Part shown: positions 56,429 through 64,000 of the stretch, one piece after another
How positions within the stretch are numbered: the stretch's first letter is position 1
How the letters are laid out: the number at the start of each line of letters is the position of its first letter
Notes under the pieces: model-generated
What the model was told of the DNA's origin: nothing
Database searches by the model: none
Seen by the model: the letters and a program-made list of their open reading frames with translations, nothing else
Program-made: the position numbers and the translations under genes
Assembly (NCBI GenBank): GCA_002420185.1
Contig: DIHO01000012.1
Span: 174,880-238,879 of the forward strand
Reading direction: 5' to 3'
DNA from: Opitutales bacterium UBA5694
Lineage (GTDB): Bacteria > Verrucomicrobiota > Verrucomicrobiia > Opitutales > Opitutaceae
Length of the DNA stretch: 64,000 bases

Positions 56429-57619
56429 ATGCCGTACATCGAAGACAGAAAATATTGGTTTGAAGGCCAAGGGCTTTGGGAGGCCGTTCCGGAGGAAAAG
56501 TGGAACGATTGGAAATGGCAGCTTCGGAATCGCATAACTTCCCTGGAAGAGCTCGAGGCAAAGATGGAACTGACTAACGAAGAGCGAGAAGGTTGTCTTC
56601 ACGCTAACGATAAGTTGGCGATGTCGATCACTCCCTATTTTTTCAATTTGATTGATCGCGATGATCCCGACTGCCCTGTTCGCAAGCAATTGATTCCCCG
56701 TTCGGGTGAGATGTCCGTTTCGGCTGAGGAGATGCTCGATCCTGTGGGCGAAGATTCGCACTCACCAGTTCCAGGCTTGGTGCATCGGTATCCGGATCGA
56801 GTCCTGTTTTTGGTAACCGATCGCTGTGCTTCTTATTGCCGCTATTGCACTCGCAGCCGCTTGGTCAGCAACGCCCAAGACTATAACTTTCATCCAGAAT
56901 TCGAGCAAGGGCTTAAGTACATCGAGTCAAACCCTGAAGTGCGGGACGTGCTTTTAAGTGGTGGAGACCCTTTGCTCTTGGTGGATAGGAAGCTGGACTA
57001 TCTTTTGGGAAGACTCAGGCAGATTCCTCACATAGAGTTTATTCGTATCGGTTCGCGAATTCCCGTATTTATGCCCCAGCGGATCACTAAGGAGCTGTGC
57101 GACGTATTTCGAAAACATGGGCCGATTTGGATGAGTATTCATGTAAATCATCCTAGGGAGTGCACCGCCGCTCTGAAAGATGCCTGTGAGCGACTGTCTT
57201 TTGCCGGTGTTCCTTTGGGGAATCAATCCGTTCTTTTGAAGGATGTGAATGATGATGCAGATGTGATGAAAGCTTTGATACATCGTTTGTTGAGGATGCG
57301 GGTGCGCCCGTATTATATTTACCAGTGCGACTTGATAACTGGGAGTGCCCATTTAAGGGCGAGTGTATGTAAGGGCCTTGAGATTATAAAGAAGCTACGC
57401 GGACATACAACTGGCTATGCCGTTCCTCAGTTCGTCATAGATGCTCCGGGGGGAGGGGGTAAAGTACCGATCAACCCGCAGTACATTACGAAGATCGACG
57501 ATGACGCCATTCATTTTCGAAACTTCGAAGACAAGTTATACCGGTATCCGCTCAAGAGTTTCACGATCGACGATGATTGCCGTTTTAATGAAGAGGAGGT
57601 TGAGTGCCTGGAGCCTTAG
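56429..57619 (+). CDS. Lysine 2,3-aminomutase family radical SAM protein
   Basis: 396 residues. Radical SAM motif CASYCRYC (C133, C137, C140), LLSGGDPL after it, and PLP-binding Lys in DAPGGGGK. Length and C-terminal extension fit stand-alone KamA-type lysine 2,3-aminomutases (beta-lysine, an osmolyte, or lysine degradation) better than the ~340-residue EpmB that modifies EF-P, but efp/epmA are not in view to settle it. Confidence 0.88.
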   Translation: MPYIEDRKYWFEGQGLWEAVPEEKWNDWKWQLRNRITSLEELEAKMELTNEEREGCLHANDKLAMSITPYFFNLIDRDDPDCPVRKQLIPRSGEMSVSAEEMLDPVGEDSHSPVPGLVHRYPDRVLFLVTDRCASYCRYCTRSRLVSNAQDYNFHPEFEQGLKYIESNPEVRDVLLSGGDPLLLVDRKLDYLLGRLRQIPHIEFIRIGSRIPVFMPQRITKELCDVFRKHGPIWMSIHVNHPRECTAALKDACERLSFAGVPLGNQSVLLKDVNDDADVMKALIHRLLRMRVRPYYIYQCDLITGSAHLRASVCKGLEIIKKLRGHTTGYAVPQFVIDAPGGGGKVPINPQYITKIDDDAIHFRNFEDKLYRYPLKSFTIDDDCRFNEEEVECLEP

Positions 57620-57695
57620 AAGAATTGGGTGCCTCGAAACGCCCGCTACCTTGGAATTAATCTTAGTTAAGGCCGAAATGATACTATTTGGGTTA

Positions 57696-57720
57696 GTCGC
57701 GGCGTAAAGCTCCTCCTACG
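57696..57720 (-). repeat. REP-like element, left arm of inverted pair
   Basis: Reverse complement reads CGTAGGAGGAGCTTTACGCC then GCGAC. It faces a second copy at 57736-57762 across 15 bases, so the pair could form a long imperfect hairpin. Located between kamA-like and sodB 3' ends. Confidence 0.6.
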
Positions 57721-57735
57721 GTTGTTATCAATCTC

Positions 57736-57762
57736 GTGGGAACGGCTTTACGCCGCGATCAT
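57736..57762 (+). repeat. REP-like element, right arm of inverted pair
   Basis: Shares the core GGCTTTACGCCGCGA with the left arm (mismatches mostly in the first half) and with the single copy at 10318-10344. Confidence 0.6.
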
Positions 57763-57803
57763 TGTTTAGGCTGAGTTTGTGCCTTACCACGTGAACGAAA
57801 AAA

Positions 57804-57831
57804 AACGCCGCTACAGTCAAATAGCGACGTT
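57804..57831 (-). terminator. Rho-independent terminator of sodB
   Basis: Arms AACGCCGCTA (57804-57813) and TAGCGACGTT (57822-57831) pair with one mismatch around an 8-base loop. On the minus strand a run of eight T follows. sodB ends 28 bases upstream. Confidence 0.75.
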
Positions 57832-57858
57832 GAGAAAACCTAATTGGCCTCGTACAAC

Positions 57859-58470
<612 letters not shown>

Positions 58471-58531
58471 AATATTTATGCAGTTGTTGACGTAAATCTA
58501 ACCTTTTCAGTTAAATAAAGAATATACTTTG

Positions 58532-59065
58532 TCAAATAGTTCTTGTTTCTGATTCTCGTTTTAAGCGGAAAAAGGTTTGAATCAGCTCAAGGCAATCATC
58601 TTGCAGTACGCCGATGTCAATCGTTGTTTTGTGGTTTATTCCTGGATACTGATTGATGTTGAAGGCTCCTCCGAGGCCGCCCATCTTTGGGTCAGGTACG
58701 GCATAGACGACGCGACCTAGCCTCGCCATGATTGCGGCTCCCGAGCACATGGGGCAAGGCTCCTTTGTTACAAACAAGGTTGTCTTGTTGAGACGCCAGT
58801 CGCCGATTGAGTGGGAAGCTTGGCTAATCGCGATCATTTCAGCATGCGCAGTAGGGTCGTTCGAGGATTCTACCTGATTGTGCCCTGACCCAACAACACT
58901 CTGCTCATAAACGACAATTGCTCCGATTGGAACTTCATTGGACTTCCATGCTTCGATCGCCTCGTTGAATGCGAGAGTCATGTAAAAGACGTCGTCGCGA
59001 ATCAGTTGTGAGGGGTAACGCTTCTGAAAAGGGCAGTTCGGTGCAGTTTTCTTGGCGTAATCCAT
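58532..59065 (-). CDS. tadA: tRNA-specific adenosine deaminase
   Basis: 177 residues. Zinc and catalytic motifs HAEMIAI and PCPMCSGA are present. It deaminates A34 to inosine in tRNA-Arg(ACG). The start at 59065 is kept because residues just before M29 align with the normal N-terminal helix; an internal ATG at 58981 would cut that helix. Confidence 0.92.
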   Translation of the reverse strand: MDYAKKTAPNCPFQKRYPSQLIRDDVFYMTLAFNEAIEAWKSNEVPIGAIVVYEQSVVGSGHNQVESSNDPTAHAEMIAISQASHSIGDWRLNKTTLFVTKEPCPMCSGAAIMARLGRVVYAVPDPKMGGLGGAFNINQYPGINHKTTIDIGVLQDDCLELIQTFFRLKRESETRTI

Positions 59066-59181
59066 AGGGTGTGTAGAGATCGTAGTATCAGTGAAAAATC
59101 TTGACTAATAGAGGGGATATGAAAGACACGTGCTCTTTTATTGCAAGGTCCTAGACAGTTTGGACGACTAGAACGAGGTAT

Positions 59182-59454
59182 ATGGCAGACGATGGCATCC
59201 AAGTAGAAGGTAAAATAGTAGCGGTTCTTCCCGGGACTATGTTTCGGGTCGAGCTCGAAAACGGTCATACAGTCCTAGCCCACATTTCCGGTAAACTGAG
59301 GAAGCATTTCATCAAGATAACCGCGGGGGACTTGGTGAAAATGGAAATGAGCCCCTACGACCTGGATAAGGCTCGGATAACCTATCGCTTAAAGAACAGC
59401 TCTCAATCGAGGAATGCCCCAATACGTTCGTTTGGGCCGCGTCGCCGCCGTTAG
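59182..59454 (+). CDS. infA: Translation initiation factor IF-1
   Basis: 90 residues against the usual ~72. The S1/OB fold motifs VEGKIVAVLPGTMFRVELEN and MSPYDLDKARITYR are intact; the last ~18 residues are an Arg/Ser-rich extension ending in RRRR. A GAGG ribosome binding site precedes the ATG closely. It occludes the ribosomal A site during initiation. Confidence 0.96.
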   Translation: MADDGIQVEGKIVAVLPGTMFRVELENGHTVLAHISGKLRKHFIKITAGDLVKMEMSPYDLDKARITYRLKNSSQSRNAPIRSFGPRRRR

Positions 59455-59523
59455 TTAAGTAACGGAGTAGGAACTTGCTGAATTAGGTGTAGGCTCTTTG
59501 GCGAGAAGCCCGTGACTCTCATC

Positions 59524-60432
59524 ATGCTGGAAGAGATCGAAGCCTATTTAGCGTTTGCGTCGCTGGAAAAAGGGCTGGCTGAGAACACCGTCCTTAGCTA
59601 TCAGCAGGATATTCAGCAATTCGCTTCCTTTGCCTCTAAGTTCCATCGAAGGAAAAAGTGGTGCCAAGTAAAAGCGGAAGACGCTTCTGATTGGGTTTAC
59701 ACATTGAGTGACCAAGAATACTCCAGCGCGAGTCTTTGCCGCAAATTGAGCGCTCTGCGAACGTTCGTTTCCTACTTGCTGAGGGAAGAGAAAATCGAAA
59801 AGTCGTTCATCGAGCTAGTTAATGGCCCAAAATTGCGCCGGAAGGCTCCGGATGCATTGACAATCAGTGAATTAGAAAGGTTATTGGATGCACCGGATTT
59901 GACGACCCCAGCGGGTCTCCGAGATCGGGCGATTCTCGAGCTGCTTTACTCTTCGGGACTGCGAGTGAGCGAACTGTGTGATGCCAAACTGCAGCAGATC
60001 GATATCGCCAGTGGAGCGGTCAAAGTATTTGGCAAGGGTGCCAAGGAGCGGGTGGTTCCAATGGGATTTAAGGCAGTAATTGCGGTGTCCGACTATCTTG
60101 ATCAGGGAAGGCCTCGATTGGTTAAGCCGAACACAGGAAGTGGGTGCTTTTTAAGTAACCGGGGAGTTCCGATTTCTCGAAAGACGGTATGGGTCATCGT
60201 TAAGAAATACGCCCGCAAAGCAGCGATCGAGAAACCTGTGAAACCTCACGGCTTGAGGCACTCATTCGCGACCCATCTGTTAACGGGAGGGGCTGACTTG
60301 CGAGTGATCCAAGAATTACTGGGGCATGCGGATATTTCTACGACCCAAATCTACACTTCGATAGAGGCTGAACGAGTTAGTACCGTGCACGAGGAGTTTC
60401 ATCCTAGAAGTAGAGGAAAGGCTGACTGGTAG
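59524..60432 (+). CDS. Tyrosine recombinase XerC/XerD type
   Basis: 302 residues from ATG 59524 (GTG 59512 would add four). N-terminal SAM-like core-binding domain (ENTVLSYQQDIQQFASF) and C-terminal catalytic domain with Arg in SGLRVSELC, HGLRHSFATHLL and LGHADISTTQIYT including the nucleophile Tyr. Standard length and position in a core region argue for a chromosome-dimer recombinase rather than a phage integrase; XerC versus XerD is undecided, XerD slightly favoured. Confidence 0.9.
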   Translation: MLEEIEAYLAFASLEKGLAENTVLSYQQDIQQFASFASKFHRRKKWCQVKAEDASDWVYTLSDQEYSSASLCRKLSALRTFVSYLLREEKIEKSFIELVNGPKLRRKAPDALTISELERLLDAPDLTTPAGLRDRAILELLYSSGLRVSELCDAKLQQIDIASGAVKVFGKGAKERVVPMGFKAVIAVSDYLDQGRPRLVKPNTGSGCFLSNRGVPISRKTVWVIVKKYARKAAIEKPVKPHGLRHSFATHLLTGGADLRVIQELLGHADISTTQIYTSIEAERVSTVHEEFHPRSRGKADW

Positions 60433-60446
60433 GTGAATGGTCAAAA

Positions 60447-60475
60447 AACGCTCACTGAATAAACCAATGAGCGTT
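60447..60475 (-). terminator. Rho-independent terminator of the Lys/Ala-rich gene
   Basis: Stem AACGCTCA (60447-60454) and TGAGCGTT (60468-60475). On the minus strand it is followed by T6. On the plus strand it lies 15 bases after the xer stop but lacks a T run there. Confidence 0.75.
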
Positions 60476-60496
60476 GGGAGTAGAGAGTGTTCGATT

Positions 60497-60898
60497 TTAG
60501 AAGCTTGGTTCTGTCGTGTTTGTCACGCAAGGCTGAGCGATGTTGTTTTTCCCAACAGCCCAATGTATATCGTTTATCAATACCTTATATTCAAAAGCAC
60601 TGTTTGTGTCAGACATTGATACAGACCAGGAGTCAGCCCCCTTGCAATCCATGGGGACGCCACTCCTCCAGGATAAGCCCGGGGCGTCTCCGCGAATATA
60701 GAGGAGGTTTCCGAATCCAATGTCGATTTTAGCTTCGATTACAGTCTTTGAGCTTTTGCTCGCTGCTGGTTTCTTAGCTTTTTTCTTCGCCGGCTTCTCT
60801 TTTTGAGCCGCCGTTTTTCTTGCCACTTTTTTGGCAGCTTTTTTAGCTACTTCAGTGGGCGCCTTATTTGCTGGAGCCTTTTGCGCCGCTTTCTTCAT
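60497..60898 (-). CDS. Lys/Ala-rich protein with glycogen-binding-like domain
   Basis: 133 residues. The first ~55 are almost only K, A, P and T (KKAAKKVARKTAAQKEKPAKK), like histone H1-type tails. The remaining ~75 look like a small CBM48/early-set beta sandwich: NLLYIRGDAPGLSW, GVPMDC and AFEYKVLINDIHWAVGKNN. The two halves together suggest a DNA- or polyanion-binding tail on a carbohydrate-binding or isoamylase-N-like module; the role is not known. A clear terminator follows. Confidence 0.75.
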   Translation of the reverse strand: MKKAAQKAPANKAPTEVAKKAAKKVARKTAAQKEKPAKKKAKKPAASKSSKTVIEAKIDIGFGNLLYIRGDAPGLSWRSGVPMDCKGADSWSVSMSDTNSAFEYKVLINDIHWAVGKNNIAQPCVTNTTEPSF

Positions 60899-61075
60899 GT
60901 TTTCTCTATTTTATTTTTAACAGATCGGAAGGAGATTGCGACGCAAAATGGCGGCAATCTACTTTCAAAAACACCATCACGATACCACTTTGATACAGGA
61001 ATACAATAGTTGCTTCCACTTTCCTGCGACGAATCCGTACAGGTGGGATTGCTTCGGAAGGAAGGACCAAAGAAA

Positions 61076-61100
61076 AAGCCCACGCTTCAAGAGAGGGCTT
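61076..61100 (-). terminator. Probable terminator of pal
   Basis: AAGCCC (61076-61081) and GGGCTT (61095-61100) enclose a 13-base loop; read on the minus strand the stem runs into TTTCTTTGG. CACGC/GCGTG next to it offers an alternative, overlapping stem. Confidence 0.55.
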
Positions 61101-61126
61101 GCGTGAATATATTTTGCCGGTCGGTC

Positions 61127-61687
61127 CTAACGGACGACTAGGAACTCGACGCGGCGGTCTTCGGCCATTTGGGCTGCCAACGCGTCTTCCATCGCATTGA
61201 GATCCCCTTTTGACAGGGTTTCAAGTCGTCCAGGCGAAATTCCCAAGGTCTCCAGGTATTGGCGAACGCTTTGAGAACGGCGATCACCGAGGCCAAGATT
61301 GTATTCCGGGGTACCCCGCCAGTCGCAATGGCCCTCCAACACCAAGTTGTGCGAAGGAAAGTCCCTGAGGTAATTTGCGACTTGAGTTAGTTTCGATCGC
61401 TCACTCGCTTTGATACTCGAGGAGTCGAAATCGAAATAAACCATTGCGGATATGATTCCGCGTTCACCGGATCCATCTCTACCTTGGCCTGATTCAAGCG
61501 TTGTTTCGCCCGGAGCGAAGGTGCCCGAATCACTCAGACTATCAAAGATTTCACCGCGTCCCGACGTGTCTGAGGATCCCATGACTGTATCGAGAGGATT
61601 GGGGCGGCGGGGTTTCTTCTTGCAGCCGGAGAATCCGACAGCGACGGCTATAATAAGGATGTATAGGATGGACTTTGTGGAAATCAT
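61127..61687 (-). CDS. pal: Pal-like OmpA-domain lipoprotein
   Basis: 186 residues. Lipobox VGFSGC (Cys21) and a C-terminal OmpA/Pal domain with MVYFDFDSSSIK, LEGHCDWRGTPEYNLGLGDR and RRVEFLVVR, which bind peptidoglycan. It tethers the outer membrane to the wall, usually with the Tol proteins; tolB and tolQRA are not adjacent, so another OmpA-like lipoprotein role is possible. Confidence 0.85.
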   Translation of the reverse strand: MISTKSILYILIIAVAVGFSGCKKKPRRPNPLDTVMGSSDTSGRGEIFDSLSDSGTFAPGETTLESGQGRDGSGERGIISAMVYFDFDSSSIKASERSKLTQVANYLRDFPSHNLVLEGHCDWRGTPEYNLGLGDRRSQSVRQYLETLGISPGRLETLSKGDLNAMEDALAAQMAEDRRVEFLVVR

Positions 61688-61770
61688 AGATCTGAACGCT
61701 TCAAAAACATTTGACTATTCGGTAAAATTTAAGTTCGGCAAGAATTATAAACGGTTGAAGGGTATTTCTT

Positions 61771-62634
61771 ATGGATGAAAAGGCTTTGGGGAAGAAATCG
61801 GGAATCGTTTTGGTTGATAATGGATCTCTAAACCCTCAATCAATTCTCGAAGCGAGATCGCTAGCGTCGTCGCTATCCAAGCGTCTCCAACGATCGGTTG
61901 AATCGGTATCAATCGCACACAGCGACGGAGTTCCTGCCAGTGAGTTGGGAGGCCTTCGTGCCCAATTGTGGATATCCTATCTTGAAAAAGCTGTCTCGTC
62001 TGGAGTCCGTGAGATATTCGCCATCCCCTTATTCATTGGGCCGGGGTTTGCCTTAAAAAAGGGGAAAAAGATGGGTTTAGGGCAGTCCAAGGCAACCGGC
62101 GGACCGATCGTAAGATGGGCGGACCCATTGGTTAGTATGACGGACCAAGACTCGCTCCTTACTGAAATTCTGGCAGATAACGTTCTCCGGCTTTTGGATG
62201 GAAGTGGGGCAGAGCCTAAGGTTCACAGGGTCATGTTGGTAGATCATGGGAGTCCCTTCGTGGAAGTAACTGCTTGCCGCAATTTCGCCGCGAGCCAACT
62301 TCAGATTGCTTTAGGAAATCGAGTTGAATCAGTAGTCGGCTGTTCGATGGAACGCCGGGAAGGGAAGGAATTCGATTTTAATGAACCTTCTCTGGAAGCG
62401 GCTCTGAGCAGGGCGATAAAGGATGGCATCGAGGACGTTATTATTTGCTATCTCTTCTTATTCTCGGGAAGGCATGCCGGTTCTGGGGGGGATATTGACC
62501 AGATATGCCTAAAAGCAGGTTGGAGTCCGAGCCGGAATCTATTGAAAACTGATTTGATTGGCTTGAATCCGAAGCTCTTGGACCTGCTGGAAAGCCGCTT
62601 AAATTCAATTCAGCCTAAGCCCGAGTTTCAATAG
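61771..62634 (+). CDS. Duplicated CbiX-like chelatase-family protein
   Basis: 287 residues made of two CbiX-like halves (about 8-130 and 148-285). Each half begins with the metal-binding strand, LVDNGSLNPQS in the first and LVDHGSPFVEV in the second; the second keeps the usual His, the first has Asn instead. EIFAIPLFIGPGFA and DVIICYLFLFSGRH carry the second-site positions, the His being present only in the second half. The family inserts Co or Ni/Fe into sirohydrochlorin-type tetrapyrroles. No other cobalamin or siroheme gene is nearby, so the reaction is uncertain. Confidence 0.75.
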   Translation: MDEKALGKKSGIVLVDNGSLNPQSILEARSLASSLSKRLQRSVESVSIAHSDGVPASELGGLRAQLWISYLEKAVSSGVREIFAIPLFIGPGFALKKGKKMGLGQSKATGGPIVRWADPLVSMTDQDSLLTEILADNVLRLLDGSGAEPKVHRVMLVDHGSPFVEVTACRNFAASQLQIALGNRVESVVGCSMERREGKEFDFNEPSLEAALSRAIKDGIEDVIICYLFLFSGRHAGSGGDIDQICLKAGWSPSRNLLKTDLIGLNPKLLDLLESRLNSIQPKPEFQ

Positions 62635-62732
62635 GCTAAAGCTGCTTCTCGAATAACAATAGAGGCAGTAAAAAACTGCTTGCATTTGGATTCGAACGCA
62701 ACTGAATAGCGAAGTTCTCTCTTGTCGAGGGC

Positions 62733-62808
62733 GGGTCGATAGCTCAATCGGTAGAGCAGTTGCCTTTTAAGCAATTGGTTCAGGGTTCGAGTCCCTGTCG
62801 ACCCACCA
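62733..62808 (+). tRNA. tRNA-Lys (anticodon UUU)
   Basis: 76 bases with encoded CCA. Acceptor stem GGGTCGA/TCGACCC is perfect, anticodon loop CTTTTAA gives TTT, T arm CAGGGTTCGAGTCCCTG. Its 3' end is followed directly by a truncated integrase gene, so this tRNA served as an integration site. Confidence 0.96.
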
Positions 62809-62863
62809 TTTAAGTCGCTAATTAATAAAGACTTAAGAAGGTGTAAAAGTTAGCTGCTTGACG

Positions 62864-62887
62864 TTTGTACCCGTCATTTGTACCCGT
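62864..62887 (+). repeat. Short direct repeats before the integrase stub
   Basis: TTTGTACCCGT occurs at 62864-62874 and again at 62877-62887, and its reverse complement appears imperfectly as GCGGGTACACAAA at 62899-62911 over the integrase start. Such clusters fit integrase arm sites or an operator; no function is shown. Confidence 0.45.
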
Positions 62888-62895
62888 TAAAGAAA

Positions 62896-63021
62896 ATGGC
62901 GGGTACACAAACACGGAGAAGGTTCGTCAAAACCAGGACTCCAAACCTTTTTAGGTGGGCCAATACGGGCGAGCATTACGCTCTCTGCAAGCTAGACGGC
63001 AAGCAGCTGAGAACGAATTAA
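62896..63021 (+). pseudogene. 5' fragment of a tyrosine integrase
   Basis: 41 codons from ATG 62896 to TAA 63019. The peptide resembles the very N-terminus of tRNA-integrating tyrosine recombinases (TPNLFRWANTGEHYALCKLD, then GKQLRT, a typical first strand-turn-strand). The core-binding and catalytic domains are missing; the next bases belong to a PIN-domain reading in another frame. Position just behind the tRNA-Lys 3' end and same orientation support the call. Confidence 0.75.
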
Positions 63022-63344
63022 CCGACTTTGGATTGTCGGCACAAGTGCTACAAGAGTTTTATGCAACCGTAACACGAATATTGAAAGTGCCACTCCCGCC
63101 AAAAGAGGTAATGGCGTTTCTTGACCGATTTCACGCCTTCCCCTTAGTAGCGACCGACTTCAGCCTCGTCACTGAGGGGATACGCAACTCGGTGAAGTTT
63201 CAAGTTTCCTTCTGGGATGGCGCCGTCATCGCGGCTGCGGAAAGATTGAAGGCCAAGACCTTTTATTCCGAGGATCTCAACGTCGGTCGGTGCTGTGGTG
63301 AGGTCACAATTGTTAATCCTTTTGTTGTTTCTTCGGATCCCTGA
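63018..63344 (+). pseudogene. 3' fragment of a VapC-like PIN toxin gene
   Basis: From about 63018 the frame reads the C-terminal two thirds of a PIN domain: LSAQVLQEFYATVTR, FWDGAVIAAAERL and YSEDLN, with the late acidic residues. The N-terminal DTN-type motif with the first catalytic Asp is missing. The open frame formally extends up to ATG 62955 only because it reads the integrase stub out of frame. No antitoxin gene is next to it. An inactive remnant is most likely. Confidence 0.75.
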
Positions 63345-63374
63345 TATTGGACACTCTCTAGGACGTTGATATTG

Positions 63375-64000
63375 CTACAGGACCGGCTTCGATTTCAGAC
63401 CCAAATACCACTCCCGAATGCCCCGATTCGTCTTCGTAAACCCCTCGATCGCTTCCTGGTCCGGCCTCTCCTGCTCGTCGTAAACGCCTTTCTGGCGCGA
63501 CCGATTCCGCACAAACCCTCCGCACAGGTTGACGCCCAGGCAATGCCGGTTATCGCGCATAGCGTTCAGCAGGAAGTTGTACTTCTCCGGGTCATGACGC
63601 GAACCCCCGGCCGGATCGCGCTTGTTGGTGCGCGTGGCGTCTGCCACGATGAACGGCAACCCGGTTCGCTCCGACCAGCGTGTCATCTTTGGGCTTGTAT
63701 CTTCCAACGCGCCCCCCAGTTGCACGCCGATTGCGTCAATGAACTCCGCGGCCGTGTCAATCACGGGCTCGGGCATCGGCGTGGCGAGGTTGTACCGGTC
63801 GCCAAAGATCAGGTGGTTTGTGTCGTACCGCCGGATCGCGTCGCACGTCACTTGATAGTATCGGCGCGTGTCCTTCGCGATCTTGGCGCGACCGGCCGGC
63901 GTCTGCAGCAACTCCGGATCGTGAATCGTGTCCTTCGCGGGGTAGCGGTCCGACTTGTTGACCAGCAGCGGCACATCGGTGAAGTAGTACCCGATGAGGT
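63375..64000 (-). CDS. Glycoside hydrolase-like protein, 3' part
   Basis: About 208 C-terminal residues; the frame is open at the right edge. Motifs LIGYYFTDVPLLV, YYQVTCDAIRRYDTNHLIFG and LPFIVADATRT look like late strands of a TIM-barrel glycoside hydrolase of the agarase/beta-galactosidase type (a catalytic Glu is not identifiable here; the last strand has Asp-Ala where Glu is common). Base composition is clearly richer in G+C than the neighbouring core genes, suggesting transfer with the island. The family is uncertain without the N-terminus. Confidence 0.65.
   Translation of the reverse strand, partial: LIGYYFTDVPLLVNKSDRYPAKDTIHDPELLQTPAGRAKIAKDTRRYYQVTCDAIRRYDTNHLIFGDRYNLATPMPEPVIDTAAEFIDAIGVQLGGALEDTSPKMTRWSERTGLPFIVADATRTNKRDPAGGSRHDPEKYNFLLNAMRDNRHCLGVNLCGGFVRNRSRQKGVYDEQERPDQEAIEGFTKTNRGIREWYLGLKSKPVL

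Noticed and set aside
59524..60432. Treating the Xer-type recombinase as a mobile-element integrase.
   Set aside because: It has Xer length and motifs, lies between infA and other housekeeping genes, and is not next to a tRNA or to repeats.
62955..63344. A 129-codon gene starting at ATG 62955.
   Set aside because: Its first ~20 codons are the integrase stub read in the wrong frame; only the part from about 63018 matches a PIN domain, which lacks its N-terminal catalytic Asp.

Overview
The window looks like a chromosomal contig from a member of the Verrucomicrobiota, most probably class Opitutia (Puniceicoccales-like). This is inferred from gene content: paired cytochrome/DUF1549/DUF1553 and DUF1501 proteins typical of the Planctomycetes-Verrucomicrobia lineage, Tat-exported Gfo/Idh/MocA oxidoreductases, a DUF4159 remnant, and Gram-negative envelope genes (kdsB, Pal/OmpA, mreBCD). 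No 16S rRNA or other decisive marker is present. Most genes have no obvious Shine-Dalgarno sequence.

Layout. 1-19 kb is accessory catabolic and secreted-protein territory: the 3' part of a beta-propeller/cytochrome c protein, a PhoD-like phosphatase, a Gfo/Idh/MocA oxidoreductase, two tandem minus-strand pairs of PSD1-type cytochrome protein plus DUF1501 protein, a decayed DUF4159 gene, an SMP-30 protein and a PQQ-type beta-propeller. 19-28 kb mixes intact genes (YdjM-like protein, a secreted propeller, queC-queD-queE, recF, tRNA-Gln) with at least two well supported pseudogenes and other coding debris. 28-40 kb is core: an MTAP/PNP-type phosphorylase, the shape cluster mreB-mreC-mreD-PBP2, tatA, and a TPR lipoprotein-dnaG-rpoD block. 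39-47 kb holds a DUF362-like gene, aroB, pdxA, an A-type Fe-S carrier, infC, an amidase and crcB. 46-52 kb holds clpP and a Fur-family regulator-sufC-sufB-sufD-sufT operon with two matching Fur-type operators upstream. 52-63 kb holds trxB, tatD, HPr, kdsB, carA, a lysine 2,3-aminomutase-family enzyme, sodB, tadA, infA, a Xer recombinase, a Lys/Ala-rich protein with a glycogen-binding-like domain, pal and a duplicated CbiX protein.

The last 1.3 kb is a scarred integration site. tRNA-Lys is followed by the first 41 codons of a tyrosine integrase, a VapC-like PIN fragment joined to it out of frame, and the 3' end of a GC-rich glycoside hydrolase that continues past the window.

The most interesting points are the paired Fur-type boxes in front of a Fur/suf operon whose regulator lacks the usual CxxC zinc site, a DnaG primase that has lost three of four zinc ligands, the tRNA-Lys scar, REP-like palindromes, and the number of readable pseudogenes. 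I did not find a CRISPR array, a complete mobile element or a clearly new multi-gene system.
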